This document shows, one piece after another, positions 1-10,700 of a DNA stretch of 64,000 nucleotides (positions are counted from its first letter, which is position 1; the number at the start of each line of letters is the position of its first letter). Both the position numbers and the translations under genes were made by a program. Origin of the DNA: RHKX01 sp041393495 (GTDB lineage: Bacteria; Actinomycetota; Thermoleophilia; Solirubrobacterales; 70-9); assembly GCA_041393495.1 (NCBI GenBank), contig JAWKKA010000001.1:62001-126000 (forward strand), written 5' to 3'. The notes under the pieces are model-generated. The model did no database searches. It was not told the origin of the DNA and saw only the letters and a list, made by a program, of their open reading frames with translations.

Positions 1-557
1 AGCTCGCCGAGCAGGAGCTGGGAGTCGCGGACCTCGTAGCGGAGGTCCATCAGGTGGACGTAGCCTTTCGCGCAGCCGGCCGGGTCGGCGTCGCGGGCGG
101 CCTGGCTGCCGCACGACTCACCGAAGCCGCGCTGGCTCAGCGAGTAGACGGCGTAGCCCTGCTCGAGCCAATGCTGCATGTCATCGAAGCTCAGCTTCGA
201 GCCGCCGTAGCCGTGGTAGGTGCCGACGACCGGGTAGGGAGCGCTGCCGGTGGCGGGCAGCGCGACGTTGACGTCGAGGGGGACCCCGTCGAAGGTCTTG
301 GTCGTGCTCCGCACCATCGGATCGCTGCCGGTGGCCTGTGTCGGCAGGCCCGGTGGCGCGAGCGTCGAGGTGATGTCGTCGGCAGCCTTGATCGAGCCGC
401 ACCACGTCTGCCCGGTCGAGCCGGGGAGGTTGCCGTCGGCGGTGACCTGGGCACAGTCGACGTCGCCGTCGAAGACCGTCGCAGGCGGCGCGGCCAGCGC
501 CGCTGGCGCCGCGATCAGCGCGGCAAGGACGACGAACAGGGCTGCGAGTCTCCGCAC
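1..557 (-). CDS. S15/CocE-like secreted hydrolase, N-terminal part (cut by window edge)
   Basis: The reading frame is open for 185 codons from a GTG at 557 and runs off the left edge. The start is preceded by GAGGAG. The product opens with a signal peptide (MRRLAALFVVLAALIAAPA), then an alpha/beta-hydrolase N-terminal part with the motifs PYPVVGTYHGYG and LSQRGFGESCGSQ. It is a close paralogue of the next gene (673-3009). The first 56 bases of the window are identical to about 2455-2510, so the copies are recent or are being homogenised. By analogy with S15/CocE hydrolases it probably acts on ester or amide bonds outside the membrane. The catalytic Ser, Asp and His lie beyond the edge. Confidence 0.8.
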   Translation of the reverse strand, partial: MRRLAALFVVLAALIAAPAALAAPPATVFDGDVDCAQVTADGNLPGSTGQTWCGSIKAADDITSTLAPPGLPTQATGSDPMVRSTTKTFDGVPLDVNVALPATGSAPYPVVGTYHGYGGSKLSFDDMQHWLEQGYAVYSLSQRGFGESCGSQAARDADPAGCAKGYVHLMDLRYEVRDSQLLLGE

Positions 558-672
558 GGTCTCACTCCTCGATCGGTGTTGTGCCCGGCGGTCGCCCGGG
601 GCCGTCGCCAGCCTAGTGCAAGCCGAACAGGGCCGTGCCGCTTCGCGAGGAGCGCCGCCGCCCGGCCGCGCC

Positions 673-3009
673 CTACCCTTGCCTGTTCTTCGTCGTCGTG
701 AAGCCGGCCGACTCGCCGCGGATGAAGACCTTGGTCCGCAGCTTGCCGGGGGCGTTCCGGCCGCCGAACAGCTTCCGCGCCCGCTTCGTCAGCTTCAGCT
801 TCACGGCGTCGGTCGCGCCGGCGTCGACGCGGAGGTTCTCGCCGCGGGCGAGCACGGCGCCCTTGCCGCGGGCGTGCTTGCCCTTCGGCGCCCCGACCAG
901 CTTCAACCGCGCCTTGCGGCAGCTGTAGTAGGCGTCGCCCTCGCAGCGCAGCTTCACCTCCAGGCGCTTGCCCTTGGCGACGGGCTTTCCGACCAGCCCG
1001 ATGTCGCCCTGGATCGCGACCGCGCCGACCGATTCGTAGCCGGGGGCGAGCGCGACGCCGGGCCGCTTCGGCAGCACCTTCGGCGCCGGCGCGGTGACGA
1101 GGCCGCCGAGCGAGCCCGGCGCCTCGAGCACCGGGACGCGGAGGTCGACGTCGGCGATCGTCACCGGCCGCTGGTCGTTCGAGGGCCGCCCGTAGTTGAC
1201 GAGAAAGCCCGGGGTCGTCTGCCCCGCGTCGCGGGGCAGGAGCTCGAGCCGCAGGACGTGGCCCTGCTTGACCTTCCAGCCGTTCGCGAAGAGCTGGAAG
1301 ACCTGCAGGCCGCCGTCCTTGGGGCGCCAGAGGCCGCGCTCGACGAGCGTCTTCGTCGTCCCGTCCGGGGAGACGTCGACGAGCCGCGCCGCGACCTCGG
1401 AGGTGTCGTCGCCCTCGGGCAGGGGTGATCCGGGCGATCAGCGTCGCCGCCCCCATCACCGTGTAGCCGCCGGCCGGGCCGCGGGCAGCTCGTAGTTCGC
1501 CGTTCCCGTCTCCTCGGCGCCGGCCGCGGTCGTGCAGGCGGTTCCCCAGTCCGGGTTGAACAGGTAGCCCAACGTGTTCCACGCCGCGCCGACCGCGGTG
1601 TCGCCGCCGTCGGGGTCGATCGTCTGCGGGCCGCCGTCGTCGCGCAGGCGGATCTCGCCCGGCGCGATCGAAGCCCAGTCGGGCGCCGTGTAGGGGCCGC
1701 CGCCGTCGCTCCCGTTCGGGCAGGTCTGCGTGTAGGCGGTGACGTTCGAGTCCGGCTTCGGCCCGCTCCCGGTCAGGTAGTGGTCGACCCACTGGTCCTG
1801 GAGGTCGCTGAGCGCGCTCAGCACGTTCACCGCGTTCTGGCCGCGGGGGTGGCCGTAGGAGGCGAAGAACAGCGCCAGCGGGCTGTCCGGGTGCTCGGCC
1901 CGGGTCCGGTTGTAGAAGCGGGTCGCCTCGCTGACCGGAAAGATGTCGTCGGTGAAGCCGGAGCTGATCAAGAGCGGCGCCGGCGACTCGCCGTGTTCGA
2001 CCCCGTAGGCGGAGTGGAAGGTGTTGATCTCCTCGAGGATCGCCTCCATCTCGGGATCACCGTCGTAGGGCTCGCCCTGCTCGAGCCGCTCCGTCCAGCC
2101 GACGACGTCGGCCTGCGGATCGGACCCCTGCGGCGCCTGGTAGCCCTGGCTGGCGAGACCCTGGACGATCGACTCCTTCATCACCCCGAACTTGCCCCAA
2201 TAGCCGGCGTCCTCGATGTAGTCGAGGTTGTTGCCGTTCGGGGTCAGCGCGTAGCTGAGCTCGCTCCAGGGGACGTTCGGCAGCGCGACCGCGAGGCTCA
2301 TCGGCGTGCCGGCCGGGCTCTTCCAGGGAACGAGCGTGCCGTCCATCTTCATCGTCCGGTCCTTCAGCGCCGCCAGCTCGAGCGACATGCCGCCGCCGTA
2401 GGAGCCGCCGACCGCGGCGATCAGGTTCGGATCGACCAGCCCCTCGTCGACGAGCTCGCCGAGCAGGAGCTGGGAGTCGCGGACCTCGTAGCGGAGGTCC
2501 ATCAGGTGCAGGTAGCCCTTCGCGCAGCCGGCCGGGTCGGCGTCGCGGGCGGCCTGGCTGCCGCACGACTCGCCCCAGCCGCGCTGGCTCAGGGTGTAGA
2601 CGGCGTAGCCCTGCTCGAGCCAGTGCTGCATCTCCTTGAAGCTCAGCTTCGACTGGCCCCAGCCGTGGTAGAGGCCGACGACCGGGTAGGGGGCGCTGCC
2701 GCCGGCGGGGAAGGCGACGTTGACGTCGAGGGGAACGCCGTCGAAGGTCTCCGTCGTGCTCCGCACCGCCGGGTCGGAGCCGCTCGGCTGGGTCGGCAGC
2801 GCCGGAGCGACGGTCGCGGCGATGTCGTCGGCGGCGCGGATCGATCCGCACCAGGTCTGGCCGGTGGCGCCACTGACGTTGCCGTCGGCGGTGACCTCAC
2901 CGCAGCCGACATCGCCGCCGAAGACGTCGGCGGTGAGCGGCGCGGCGGACGCGGCCGGCGCCGCGATCAGCGCGGCGCCGAGGGCGAGCAGGACGACGAG
3001 CTTCGGCAA
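673..3009 (-). CDS. S15/X-Pro dipeptidyl-peptidase-like secreted hydrolase (two compensating frameshifts)
   Basis: A TTG start at 3009 follows AGGAGAGG. The product has a signal peptide, an alpha/beta-hydrolase core with nucleophile motif GGSYGGG near residue 200, DDIFPVSE for the acid and SYGHPRGQ for the His, then a jelly-roll-like C-terminal part and a Lys/Arg-rich tail ending in GESAGFTTTKNRQG. As sequenced the frame stops at 1456. One base is missing near 1471 (GG for GGG) and one C is extra near 1424, so the two shifts cancel and the original frame resumes; the corrected product is 778 aa. This looks like sequence error, not decay. The upstream box TTGCACTAGGCTGGC-like is shared with the paralogue at 1-557. 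Substrate unknown. Confidence 0.75.
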
Positions 3010-3160
3010 GGCTTTCCTCTCCTGGCGTGGCTTGGCCGGTGCGAGCCGGCCGCCGCCAGCCTAGTGCAAGACCGGACGGGGCCGTGCCGGTCACCTTGGC
3101 CGCCGCTCAGCGCCGAGGCGGCTGCCGGTCCCCGGCGCCGAGGCGGCGGCCGGGGACCGC

Positions 3161-3976
3161 TCAGCGCCGCGCCAGCGTCGCCACGACGGCCTCGTAGACG
3201 CCGTCGCCCATCCGACCCTCGGTGACGGTGACGTTGTCGAAGGCGCCGAGCGCGGTCCGCAGCTCCGCGTCCTTCTCGTAGCCGTTCGCCATGCAGAAGA
3301 ACCGGCCGACGTGCTCGGCGGCGCCGAGGTCCTCGATCGAGTCGCCCGCGGCTATGCACTCCTCCCGCAGGTAGCCGCGGGCCCGCATGTGGGCGGCGAC
3401 GGCCATCCCCTTGCTCGCCCCGCCGGGGACGAGGTGGTAGGCATGGGCGATCTCGACACCCTTCATCGGCCTGCTGATCGCCCCGTTGTCGAGGAACCGC
3501 AGGTCGGCGCCGTCGGGATCGGCGGCGATCAGCTCGTTCGCCGCCGCGACATCGACATGGCCGCGGAACAGCAGCGACAGCACGCGGCCCTCGTGCCACG
3601 GCGCGTGCCACTCGAGCCGCCCCGGGAAGCTCTCGAACAGCATCTCGGGGATCCCCGAGGCGACGATCCGGTCGGCCGGGTTGCCGCGCTCGTCGGGCAT
3701 CCAGCGCTCGCCGGTCAGGATCGTCTTCTCGCGGTCGATCACCATCCCGCAGCCGGCCTCGTAGATGTAGGAGCCCTGGCCCATCAACCGCGAGTCGGAG
3801 AGGACCTGCGCCTCGCGGCGGCCCGACATCACGACCACCTCGACGCCGGCGCGGTGGCAGGCCTCGAGCAGCAGCGCCTGGTTGCGGGAGAAGTTGCCCT
3901 CGGCATCGGCGAACAGCGATCCGAAGCGACCGAGCAGGGTGCCGTCGAGGTCCGTGTACAGGCAGCGCAGCGCCAT
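3161..3976 (-). CDS. HAD-superfamily hydrolase (Cof/sucrose-phosphatase-like)
   Basis: The 271-aa product carries all four HAD motifs: DLDGTLL near residue 8 (nucleophile and acid Asp), VVMSGRR (motif II), GGASKGMAV (Lys) and AAGDSIEDLG (metal-binding Asp). The long cap between motifs II and III fits the Cof or mannosylglycerate/sucrose-phosphate phosphatase type. It most likely dephosphorylates a sugar phosphate in the cytoplasm; the substrate cannot be read from sequence. The ATG at 3976 follows TACGCT by 10 nt, suggesting a very short leader. The open frame continues to 4387, but that part is antisense to the divergent cupin gene and is ignored. Confidence 0.85.
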   Translation of the reverse strand: MALRCLYTDLDGTLLGRFGSLFADAEGNFSRNQALLLEACHRAGVEVVVMSGRREAQVLSDSRLMGQGSYIYEAGCGMVIDREKTILTGERWMPDERGNPADRIVASGIPEMLFESFPGRLEWHAPWHEGRVLSLLFRGHVDVAAANELIAADPDGADLRFLDNGAISRPMKGVEIAHAYHLVPGGASKGMAVAAHMRARGYLREECIAAGDSIEDLGAAEHVGRFFCMANGYEKDAELRTALGAFDNVTVTEGRMGDGVYEAVVATLARR

Positions 3977-4045
3977 TTCCGCAAGCAGCGTAATGGCGCT
4001 CCGACCGGGCTGGTGGGGCGGTCGGAAGCTGGGATAGTGGGACGG

Positions 4046-4456
4046 GTGCTGACCAACCCGTTCACCGGCCAGACCATCGAGCGGCTCGCCGAGAGCGACG
4101 AGCTGCTGGTCATGGAATCGACCTACCGCGCCGGTGCCGCTCCCGCGCCGCCGCACCTCCACCCGGGACAGGACGAGCGCTTCGTCGTCCTCGCCGGCGT
4201 CGTGCGGGTCCGGGTCGACGGCGCCGAGCGCGACCTCCGCGAGGGCGACGAGCTCACGATCGGGGCCGGCACGCCGCACGAGTTCGGCGGCCACCCCGAC
4301 GAGTCGGCGACGGTCCGCTGGGAGGTCCGTCCGGCGCTCCGCACCTGGGAGTTCTTCACGGGCCTCCATGCGTCGCTTCAGGCGCACGCGGAAGGCCGGG
4401 GCGAGGACGTGGACTTCGATGTCGCCGCATATGACGACGTCTTCCGGCTCGCCTAG
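4046..4456 (+). CDS. Small single-domain cupin protein
   Basis: The 136-aa product has both cupin motifs: HLHPGQDERFVVLAG (two His and Glu as metal ligands) and ELTIGAGTPHEFGGH (third His). It is therefore a metal-binding beta-barrel, either a small-molecule sensor or an enzyme; the substrate is unknown. The start is either GTG 4046, seven nt after GATAGT and so leaderless, or in-frame GTG 4037. It is divergent from the HAD gene with about 70 bp between them, and folP follows two bases after its stop, so the cupin, folP and helicase genes probably form one transcription unit. Confidence 0.8.
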   Translation: MLTNPFTGQTIERLAESDELLVMESTYRAGAAPAPPHLHPGQDERFVVLAGVVRVRVDGAERDLREGDELTIGAGTPHEFGGHPDESATVRWEVRPALRTWEFFTGLHASLQAHAEGRGEDVDFDVAAYDDVFRLA

Positions 4457-4458
4457 CG

Positions 4459-5313
4459 GTGCCGATGCCGGCCTGGCGCCTCGCCGATCGCACCCTCGAG
4501 CTCGACCGCCCGATCGGTGTCGGGATCGTCAACGTGACCGTCGACTCGATGCACCCGACCTCCCGCAGCGGCACGCCCGCGCAGGCGGTCGCCGACGGGA
4601 TCGCGCTCGCCGGGCGCGGCTTCGAGATGCTCGACGTCGGCGCCGTCGCCGCCCGCTCCGGCCCGCCGGTGCCCGCCGCCGAGGAGATCGGGCGGCTCGT
4701 CCCCGCCGTCGCCGGCCTCGCCGCCCGCTCCGGGGTCCCGATCAGCGCCGACACCTTCGCTCCCGAGGTGGCGGCTGCCGCGGCCGCGGCGGGAGCGGTC
4801 GCCGTCAACGACATCGGCGGCGGGACCGACGCGATGCTCGAGGCCGTCGCCGGAGCCGGCTGCGGATACGTGCTCATGCACATCGAGGGGCCGCCGCGGG
4901 TCGAGCGGCCGGCGCCGCGCTACGACGACGTCGTCGATCGCCTCAAGGAGTTCTTCGCAGCCCGGATCGAGCGGGCGCTGGCGCTGGGCGTCGCCGAGGA
5001 GGCGATCGCGATCGACCCCGGGCTCGACTTCGACCTGACGGTCGCCGACGACGTCGAGGTCCTGAACCGCCTCGAGGAGCTGCACGGGCTCGGTCGCCCC
5101 CTCTACGTCTCGCTCTCGCGCAAGGACTTCATCGGCGCGCTGCTCGCCGGCTCATGGGAGGAGCGCCTCGGGGCCGAGGCGCGTGGGAACGGCACGATCG
5201 CCGCCGCCGCGATCGCTGCGGCCAAGGGGGCGCAGATCCATCGCCTCCACGACCCCGAGGCGCTCGACGCCGTCCGCATGGCGAACCGGATCGCGGCGGC
5301 CGCGTCGGCGTGA
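4459..5313 (+). CDS. folP: Dihydropteroate synthase-like protein
   Basis: The 284-aa TIM-barrel protein matches dihydropteroate synthase along its length: GIVNVTVDSM at the N-terminus, SADTF, NDIGGG, YVLMHIEGPP, AIDPGLDFD and SRKDFIGALLAGS. DHPS joins p-aminobenzoate to a dihydropterin in folate synthesis. Several normally strict positions differ. The usual NVTPDSFSDGG loop reads NVTVDSMHPTSRSG, and the GGES-x-RPG loop reads GAVAARSGPP. It may be the housekeeping enzyme of a divergent lineage or a DHPS-fold paralogue. GTG 4459 or ATG 4465 is possible. Its TGA overlaps the GTG of the next gene, implying coupling. folE lies separately near 22 kb. Confidence 0.75.
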   Translation: MPMPAWRLADRTLELDRPIGVGIVNVTVDSMHPTSRSGTPAQAVADGIALAGRGFEMLDVGAVAARSGPPVPAAEEIGRLVPAVAGLAARSGVPISADTFAPEVAAAAAAAGAVAVNDIGGGTDAMLEAVAGAGCGYVLMHIEGPPRVERPAPRYDDVVDRLKEFFAARIERALALGVAEEAIAIDPGLDFDLTVADDVEVLNRLEELHGLGRPLYVSLSRKDFIGALLAGSWEERLGAEARGNGTIAAAAIAAAKGAQIHRLHDPEALDAVRMANRIAAAASA

Positions 5314-7637
5314 GCGGCGCCGCCGACACCGTGGACCTGCCCTGGGGCTCGACGATCGACGCGGCCTGGCGGGCGGCGATCGACCCCGGGCGGGGCGACG
5401 GCCGGCTCGTCGCCGAGAGCGCCGAGCGCGAGCAGGAGGCGAGCGAGGTGCCGCTGCCCGCGCAGCTCGACCCGGAGCTGCGGGAGGCCCTCCACCGCGG
5501 CGGGATCGCGACGCTCTATGCGCATCAGCTCGAGGCTCTGCGGGCGAGCGAGGCGGCGGACGTGATCGTCACCAGCGGCACCGCCTCGGGGAAGTCGCTC
5601 GCCTTCAACATCCCGGTCCTCGACGCGATCGCCCGCGACCCGACGGCGCGGGCCATCTACCTCTATCCGACGAAGGCGCTCGCCCAGGATCAGGCCCGCA
5701 AGCTCGCACAGATCGCCCCGGGCGGGCTGCGGCCGGCGATCTACGACGGCGACACGCCGCGCGAGGAGCGGCCGGCGGTCCGGCGCAGCTCGAACCTGAT
5801 CCTCACCAACCCCGACATGCTCCACGTCGGCGTCCTGCCTCACCACCGCAACTGGGGCGACGTCTTCGCCCGCCTGCGGTTCGTCGTCGTCGACGAGGCC
5901 CACGTCTACCGCGGCGTCTTCGGCTCCCACGTCGCCAACGTGCTCAGGCGGCTGCGTCGGGTGGCAGCGCAGTACGGGTCGGAGCCGCGGTTCATCCTCG
6001 CCTCGGCGACGATCGCCAACCCGCTCGAGCTCGCCGAGCGGCTCGTCGGCACACCGTTTCGTGCGATCGACACCGACGCGGCGCCGCGGGCGGGGCGGCG
6101 GATCGCGATCTGGAATCCGCCGCTGACCGACCGCGCCGCGGGCGCCCGCCGCTCGGCGCTCGCCGAGGCCGCCGACATGCTCTGCGAGCTGACGATCGCG
6201 GGGACGCGGACGATCTGCTTCGTCGGCAGCCGCCGCGGCGCCGAGCTGATCCACAAGTTCGCCCGCGATCAGCTCGCCGAGCGCGGGCATCGCGACCTCG
6301 CCGACGCGATCGCGCCCTACCGGGCCGGCTACACGCCCCAGCAGCGCCGCGACGTCGAGGCGCGGCTCGCCGCCGGCGAGCTCCGTGCGGTCGTCGCGAC
6401 GAACGCGCTCGAGCTCGGGATCGACATCGGCGAGCTCGACGCGGCGATCTGCGTCGGCTTCCCGGGAACCGTCGCGAGCCTCCGGCAGATGTGGGGGAGG
6501 GCGGGACGCCGCCGCGACGGCCTCGCCGTCTACCTCGCCGGCATCGACGGGCTCGACCAGTTCTTCTGCCGCCACCCGGACGAGTTCCTCGCCCGCCCGG
6601 TCGAGGCGGCGATCCTCGACCACACGAACGAGCGGATCCAGTCCGCGCACCTGCTCGCGGCCGCATTCGAGGCCCCGCTCGGCGGCGATCGCGACGACGC
6701 GATCCTCGGCGCCGGCTGGCGCGAGCGCGCCGAGGCGCTCGTCGCCCACGGTCACCTGCGCAGGCGGCGCGACGGCCTGCTCGCGGTTCGCGGGTCCGGG
6801 TACCCGGCGGGAGCGGTCAGCCTCCGTTCGGCGTCGGCCGACTCGGTGACCGTCGTCGACGTGGCCAGCGGCGAGCTGCTCGGCACGGTCGAGGCCGAAC
6901 GCGCCTTCTCGACCGTCCATCCCGGCGCCGTCTACCTGCACCTCGGCCGCTCCTACGAGGTCCGCGAGCTCGACCTCGAGGGGCGGCGGGCGATCGTCGA
7001 GCCGTTCCGGGGCGACTGGTACACGCAACCGCGTCAGGAGACCGAGATCTACATCGAGCGGATCGAGGCGCAGCGCGACGTCCTCGGCGTCGCGCTCCAC
7101 TTCGGGATCGTCTCGGTCAGCGAGCAGGTGATCGCCTTCCAGCGGAAGCGGATCGGCGCCGGCGACGGCCACGGCGACGAGGCGTTCGACTTCGTCGCCC
7201 TCGACCTGCCCGAGCAGAGCTACCCGACGCAGGCGCTCTGGTACGTGCTGCCGGACGAGCTCGCCGGCCCCGCGGCGCTGCCGCCCGACGTCCAGCTCGG
7301 CGCCCTGCACGCCTCCGAGCACACGCAGATCGCGGTCCTGCCGCTGCTGGCGATGTGCGACCGCTGGGACATCGGCGGGCTCTCCACCAACGTCCACATG
7401 CAGACCGGCCGACCGACGATCTTCATCTATGACGGCCATCCCGGCGGCGTCGGGATCGCCCGCCGCGGCTACGACGAGTTCGAGCGGCTCGTCGACGACG
7501 CGGCCCGGCTGGTCGGCGAGTGCCCCTGCGCGGACGGCTGCCCCTCCTGCATCCAGAGCCCGAAGTGCGGCAACCTCAACGACCACCTCCACAAGGCGGG
7601 TGCGCTCGAGCTGATGAGCGGGATGCTCGGGCGCTAG
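5310..7637 (+). CDS. DEAD/DEAH-box helicase with C-terminal DUF1998/Cys cluster (MrfA/YprA-like)
   Basis: The 775-aa superfamily 2 helicase has TSGTASGKS (Walker A, near residue 90), VVVDEAHVYRG (DEAH), LASATIAN (motif III) and QMWGRAGRR (motif VI). The C-terminal region ends in CPCADGCPSCIQSPKCGN, four-plus cysteines typical of the MZB/DUF1998 domain. In Bacillus this family (MrfA) acts in mitomycin-type adduct repair as a 3'-5' DNA helicase, and a DNA-repair role is inferred here. The start is GTG 5310, overlapping the folP stop as GTGA. The frame is intact throughout. Confidence 0.88.
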   Translation: MSGAADTVDLPWGSTIDAAWRAAIDPGRGDGRLVAESAEREQEASEVPLPAQLDPELREALHRGGIATLYAHQLEALRASEAADVIVTSGTASGKSLAFNIPVLDAIARDPTARAIYLYPTKALAQDQARKLAQIAPGGLRPAIYDGDTPREERPAVRRSSNLILTNPDMLHVGVLPHHRNWGDVFARLRFVVVDEAHVYRGVFGSHVANVLRRLRRVAAQYGSEPRFILASATIANPLELAERLVGTPFRAIDTDAAPRAGRRIAIWNPPLTDRAAGARRSALAEAADMLCELTIAGTRTICFVGSRRGAELIHKFARDQLAERGHRDLADAIAPYRAGYTPQQRRDVEARLAAGELRAVVATNALELGIDIGELDAAICVGFPGTVASLRQMWGRAGRRRDGLAVYLAGIDGLDQFFCRHPDEFLARPVEAAILDHTNERIQSAHLLAAAFEAPLGGDRDDAILGAGWRERAEALVAHGHLRRRRDGLLAVRGSGYPAGAVSLRSASADSVTVVDVASGELLGTVEAERAFSTVHPGAVYLHLGRSYEVRELDLEGRRAIVEPFRGDWYTQPRQETEIYIERIEAQRDVLGVALHFGIVSVSEQVIAFQRKRIGAGDGHGDEAFDFVALDLPEQSYPTQALWYVLPDELAGPAALPPDVQLGALHASEHTQIAVLPLLAMCDRWDIGGLSTNVHMQTGRPTIFIYDGHPGGVGIARRGYDEFERLVDDAARLVGECPCADGCPSCIQSPKCGNLNDHLHKAGALELMSGMLGR

Positions 7638-7729
7638 ACGGATCGTGCTTGTGCTGGCCGATCCCCCGCCGGCCGGCCCCGCTCCGCCCGTACGGCCGGT
7701 GGCGGATGCCGAACGGGCTCGATGCGAGG

Positions 7730-7757
7730 TTGCGGAGCTTGTAACGCGGGCTACGAT
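7730..7757 (+). promoter_or_regulatory. Sigma-A-type promoter for the cyclase/ATPase regulator
   Basis: TTGCGG at 7730-7735, a 16-bp spacer and TACGAT at 7752-7757 form a plausible -35/-10 pair. The ATG at 7767 is nine nt after the -10, so the leader is at most a few nt. Confidence 0.45.
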
Positions 7758-7766
7758 CTCTAGGTA

Positions 7767-10700
7767 ATGGAGGGTTCCCCCCTCGGCAGGACCCATTGCA
7801 CCCGGTGCGGACAGGTCAACCCACCGGGCGCGCGGTTCTGCGCTGCCTGCGGGGTCGAGCTGACGATCATCGCCACCCCGGGCGCGCTCGCGCCGCCGCC
7901 CGAGCTGCGCGAGCGGGCCCGGGCCGCCGCCGCCGAGGCGGCCGGCCGGCGCCGCCACGCGACCGTCCTCTTCGCCGACGTCGCCGGCTCGATGGAGCTC
8001 GCGGAGCGGCTCGACGCCGAGCAGTGGCGCGAGGTCATCGACGGCCTCTTCAAGCTGCTCGCCGACGCCGTCCACCGCCACGACGGGACCGTGGACAAGT
8101 TCACCGGCGACGGGATCATGGCGCTGTTCGGAGCCCCGATCGCGGACGAGGACCACGCGCGCAGCGCCTGTCTCGCCGCGCTCGAGATCCGCGACGAGGC
8201 GCCGGCCTACGCCGCGCGGATCGACCGCGATCTCGGCATCCGGCTCCGGGTCCGGATCGGGATCAACTCGGGGACGCTCGTGATCGGCGCGCTCGGCGTG
8301 AGCGATGACCTTCAGTACACGGCGATCGGCCACACGGTCGGCCTCGCCCAGCGGATGGAGTCGCTCGCGCCTCCCGACGCGATCCTGATCAGCGAGAGCA
8401 CCGCCGGGCTCGTCCGCGGCTACATCGAGCTCGAGGACCGCGGGCCCGTTGACGTGAAGGGCTCGACCGTGCCGGTCGGCACCTTCGCTCCGACCGGCGT
8501 CGGCGCAGCCCGCGACCGCTTCGACGTCGCCCGGGAGCGAGGCCTGACCCCGCTCGCCGGCCGCAGCGCCGAGATGGCCGAGCTCGAGGCGGCGCTCGCG
8601 CGGGCCGAGGAGGGCGAGGGCGGCGTGGTCGGGATCATCGGCGCCGCCGGGGTCGGCAAGAGCCGGATCTGCCACGAGCTCGTCGCCCTCTGCCGCGACC
8701 GGGGGGTCGCGGTCTACGGGACCCGCTGCGAGCCCCAGGGCCGCGACCTGCCGCTGCTGCCGGTCCTGCGGATGATGCGCGGCTACTTCGAGATCGGGGA
8801 CGGCGAGGCCCCCGCTGCGGCCCGTACCAAGGTCGAGGAGCGGCTGCTCGCGCTCGACCCGTCCTTCGAGGCGGAGCTGCCGCTGATCCTCGACTTCCTC
8901 GGCGTCGGCGATCCGGCCGACCGGCCGCAGATGAGCGCCGAGGCACGCGAGCGCCGCCTCAACGACCTCGTCCGGCGCATGGTCCTCTCGCGCGAGCGGC
9001 TCGGACCGGCGCTGGCGCTGGTCGAGGACCTGCACTGGATCGATCCCGCGAGCGACCGGTTCCTCGCGGCGCTCGTCGCGGCTGCGTCCGGCACGAGGAC
9101 GCTGGTCGTCGTCAACATGCGGCCGGAGTACCAGGCGGACTGGATGGCGAGCTCCTCCTATCGCCAGCTCCCGCTGCGCGAGATCCGGGGCAGCGGCCTC
9201 GACGAGCTCCTGCGAGCGCTGCTTGGTGCCGACCCGTCGCTCGACGGGCTCGCTGCGCTGGTCGGTGAGCGGACCGGCGGCAACCCGTTCTTCGTCGAGG
9301 AGGTCGTCCGCGAGCTCGACGAGCGCGGTGTGCTGAGTGGAGGCCGCGGCGACTACCGGCTGGCCGCAGAGATCGACGAGCTGGTCGTCCCCGCGACCGT
9401 GCAGGCGGTCCTCGCCGCCCGGATCGACCGTCTGGCCGACCCGAGCCGGGCGGCGCTCCACGCGGCGGCGGTGATCGGCCCCGAGCTCACCGTGGAGGTG
9501 CTTGAACGGGTGCTCGGCGACGCCGGCCCGGGTGTCGAGGAGGCGCTTCGCGAGCTCGTCGGCGCCGAGTTCGTCCGCGAGACCAGCGCCCATCCCCGCC
9601 GTCGGCTCTCGTTCGTCCATCCCCTGACCCGCGAGGTGGCGCTGGAGACGCAGCTTCTTGCCGAGCGCCAGCGCCTCCACGTCGCGGCGGCCGCCGCGCT
9701 CGAGGAGGTCGAGCGGGACCATCTCGACGAGAGCGCCGCGACCATCGCCGAGCACCTCGAGGCCGGCGGGCGCCCACTCGGAGCGGCGACCTGGCGGGTC
9801 CGTGCGGCGACCTGGGCGGAGCGGATCGGCGCGTCCGCCGGCCTCACCCAGTGGGAGGCGCTCGCGGCGCTCGACGACGAGCTCGCGGTCCACGAGGGCG
9901 AGGAGGCCGATCGGCTGCGCCTGACCTGGCGGCTCATGGTGCTCAGCCGCTCGCCGCTCTTCGGCGGCGACATCGACCGGCTCCGCCACCTCTACGGCGA
10001 GGCCCGTGCGATCGCCGAGCGGCGCGAGGAGGCGGGCGTGCTGGCCAACCTGCACGCCGCGATGGGATGGTGTGAGGCGACGATCGCCGGCCGGTTCCCG
10101 GAGTACGCTCGGGCGGCTGATCTGGTCCTCGCGCTCGAGGGCCGGATCGCGGATCTCGGTCTGCGGGTCAGCGCCCTCGCAGCGATCACCTACGCCGACT
10201 TCTTCTCGGGTGAGCTCGAGTCCGGGATCGAGAAGCTGGAGCGGATCATCGAGCTGACCGACGCCGACCTCGACGCCGGCGCCGGGGTCGGCGTCGTCCA
10301 TCCCCGCGCCTTCGCGGTCTCGTTCCGCGGCTGGTTCTTCGGATACCTCGGTCGCTTCGCCGAGGCTCGGGCGGCGCTCGAGGAGGGGATCGAAGCCTGC
10401 GAGCGGCTCGATCCCGAGTCGCTGATCGTGACCTACATCTGCTCGGGCGCGCTCGCGCAGCTCGGCGAGCGCCCGCCTGACGCGACGGTGATGGCCGACG
10501 CCGCTCGCGCGGTGGACCTCGCTGCCGAGATCGGCGACGTCTTCCTGCGGGTCGTCGCGCTCACCTGGCAGGCCAGCCTGCTGGTCACGGCGGGCGAGCC
10601 TGATCGCGCGCTGGGGGCCACGACCGACGGGATCGGGATGCTGGCGGGTCGCGGGACCGGTGTCGAGTTCGAGCCGCCGCTGCGGATCGCGTTCGCGCGC

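Noticed and set aside
3977..4387. N-terminal extension of the HAD gene
   Set aside because: It is antisense to the cupin gene, and the HAD fold starts at residue 1 of ATG 3976.
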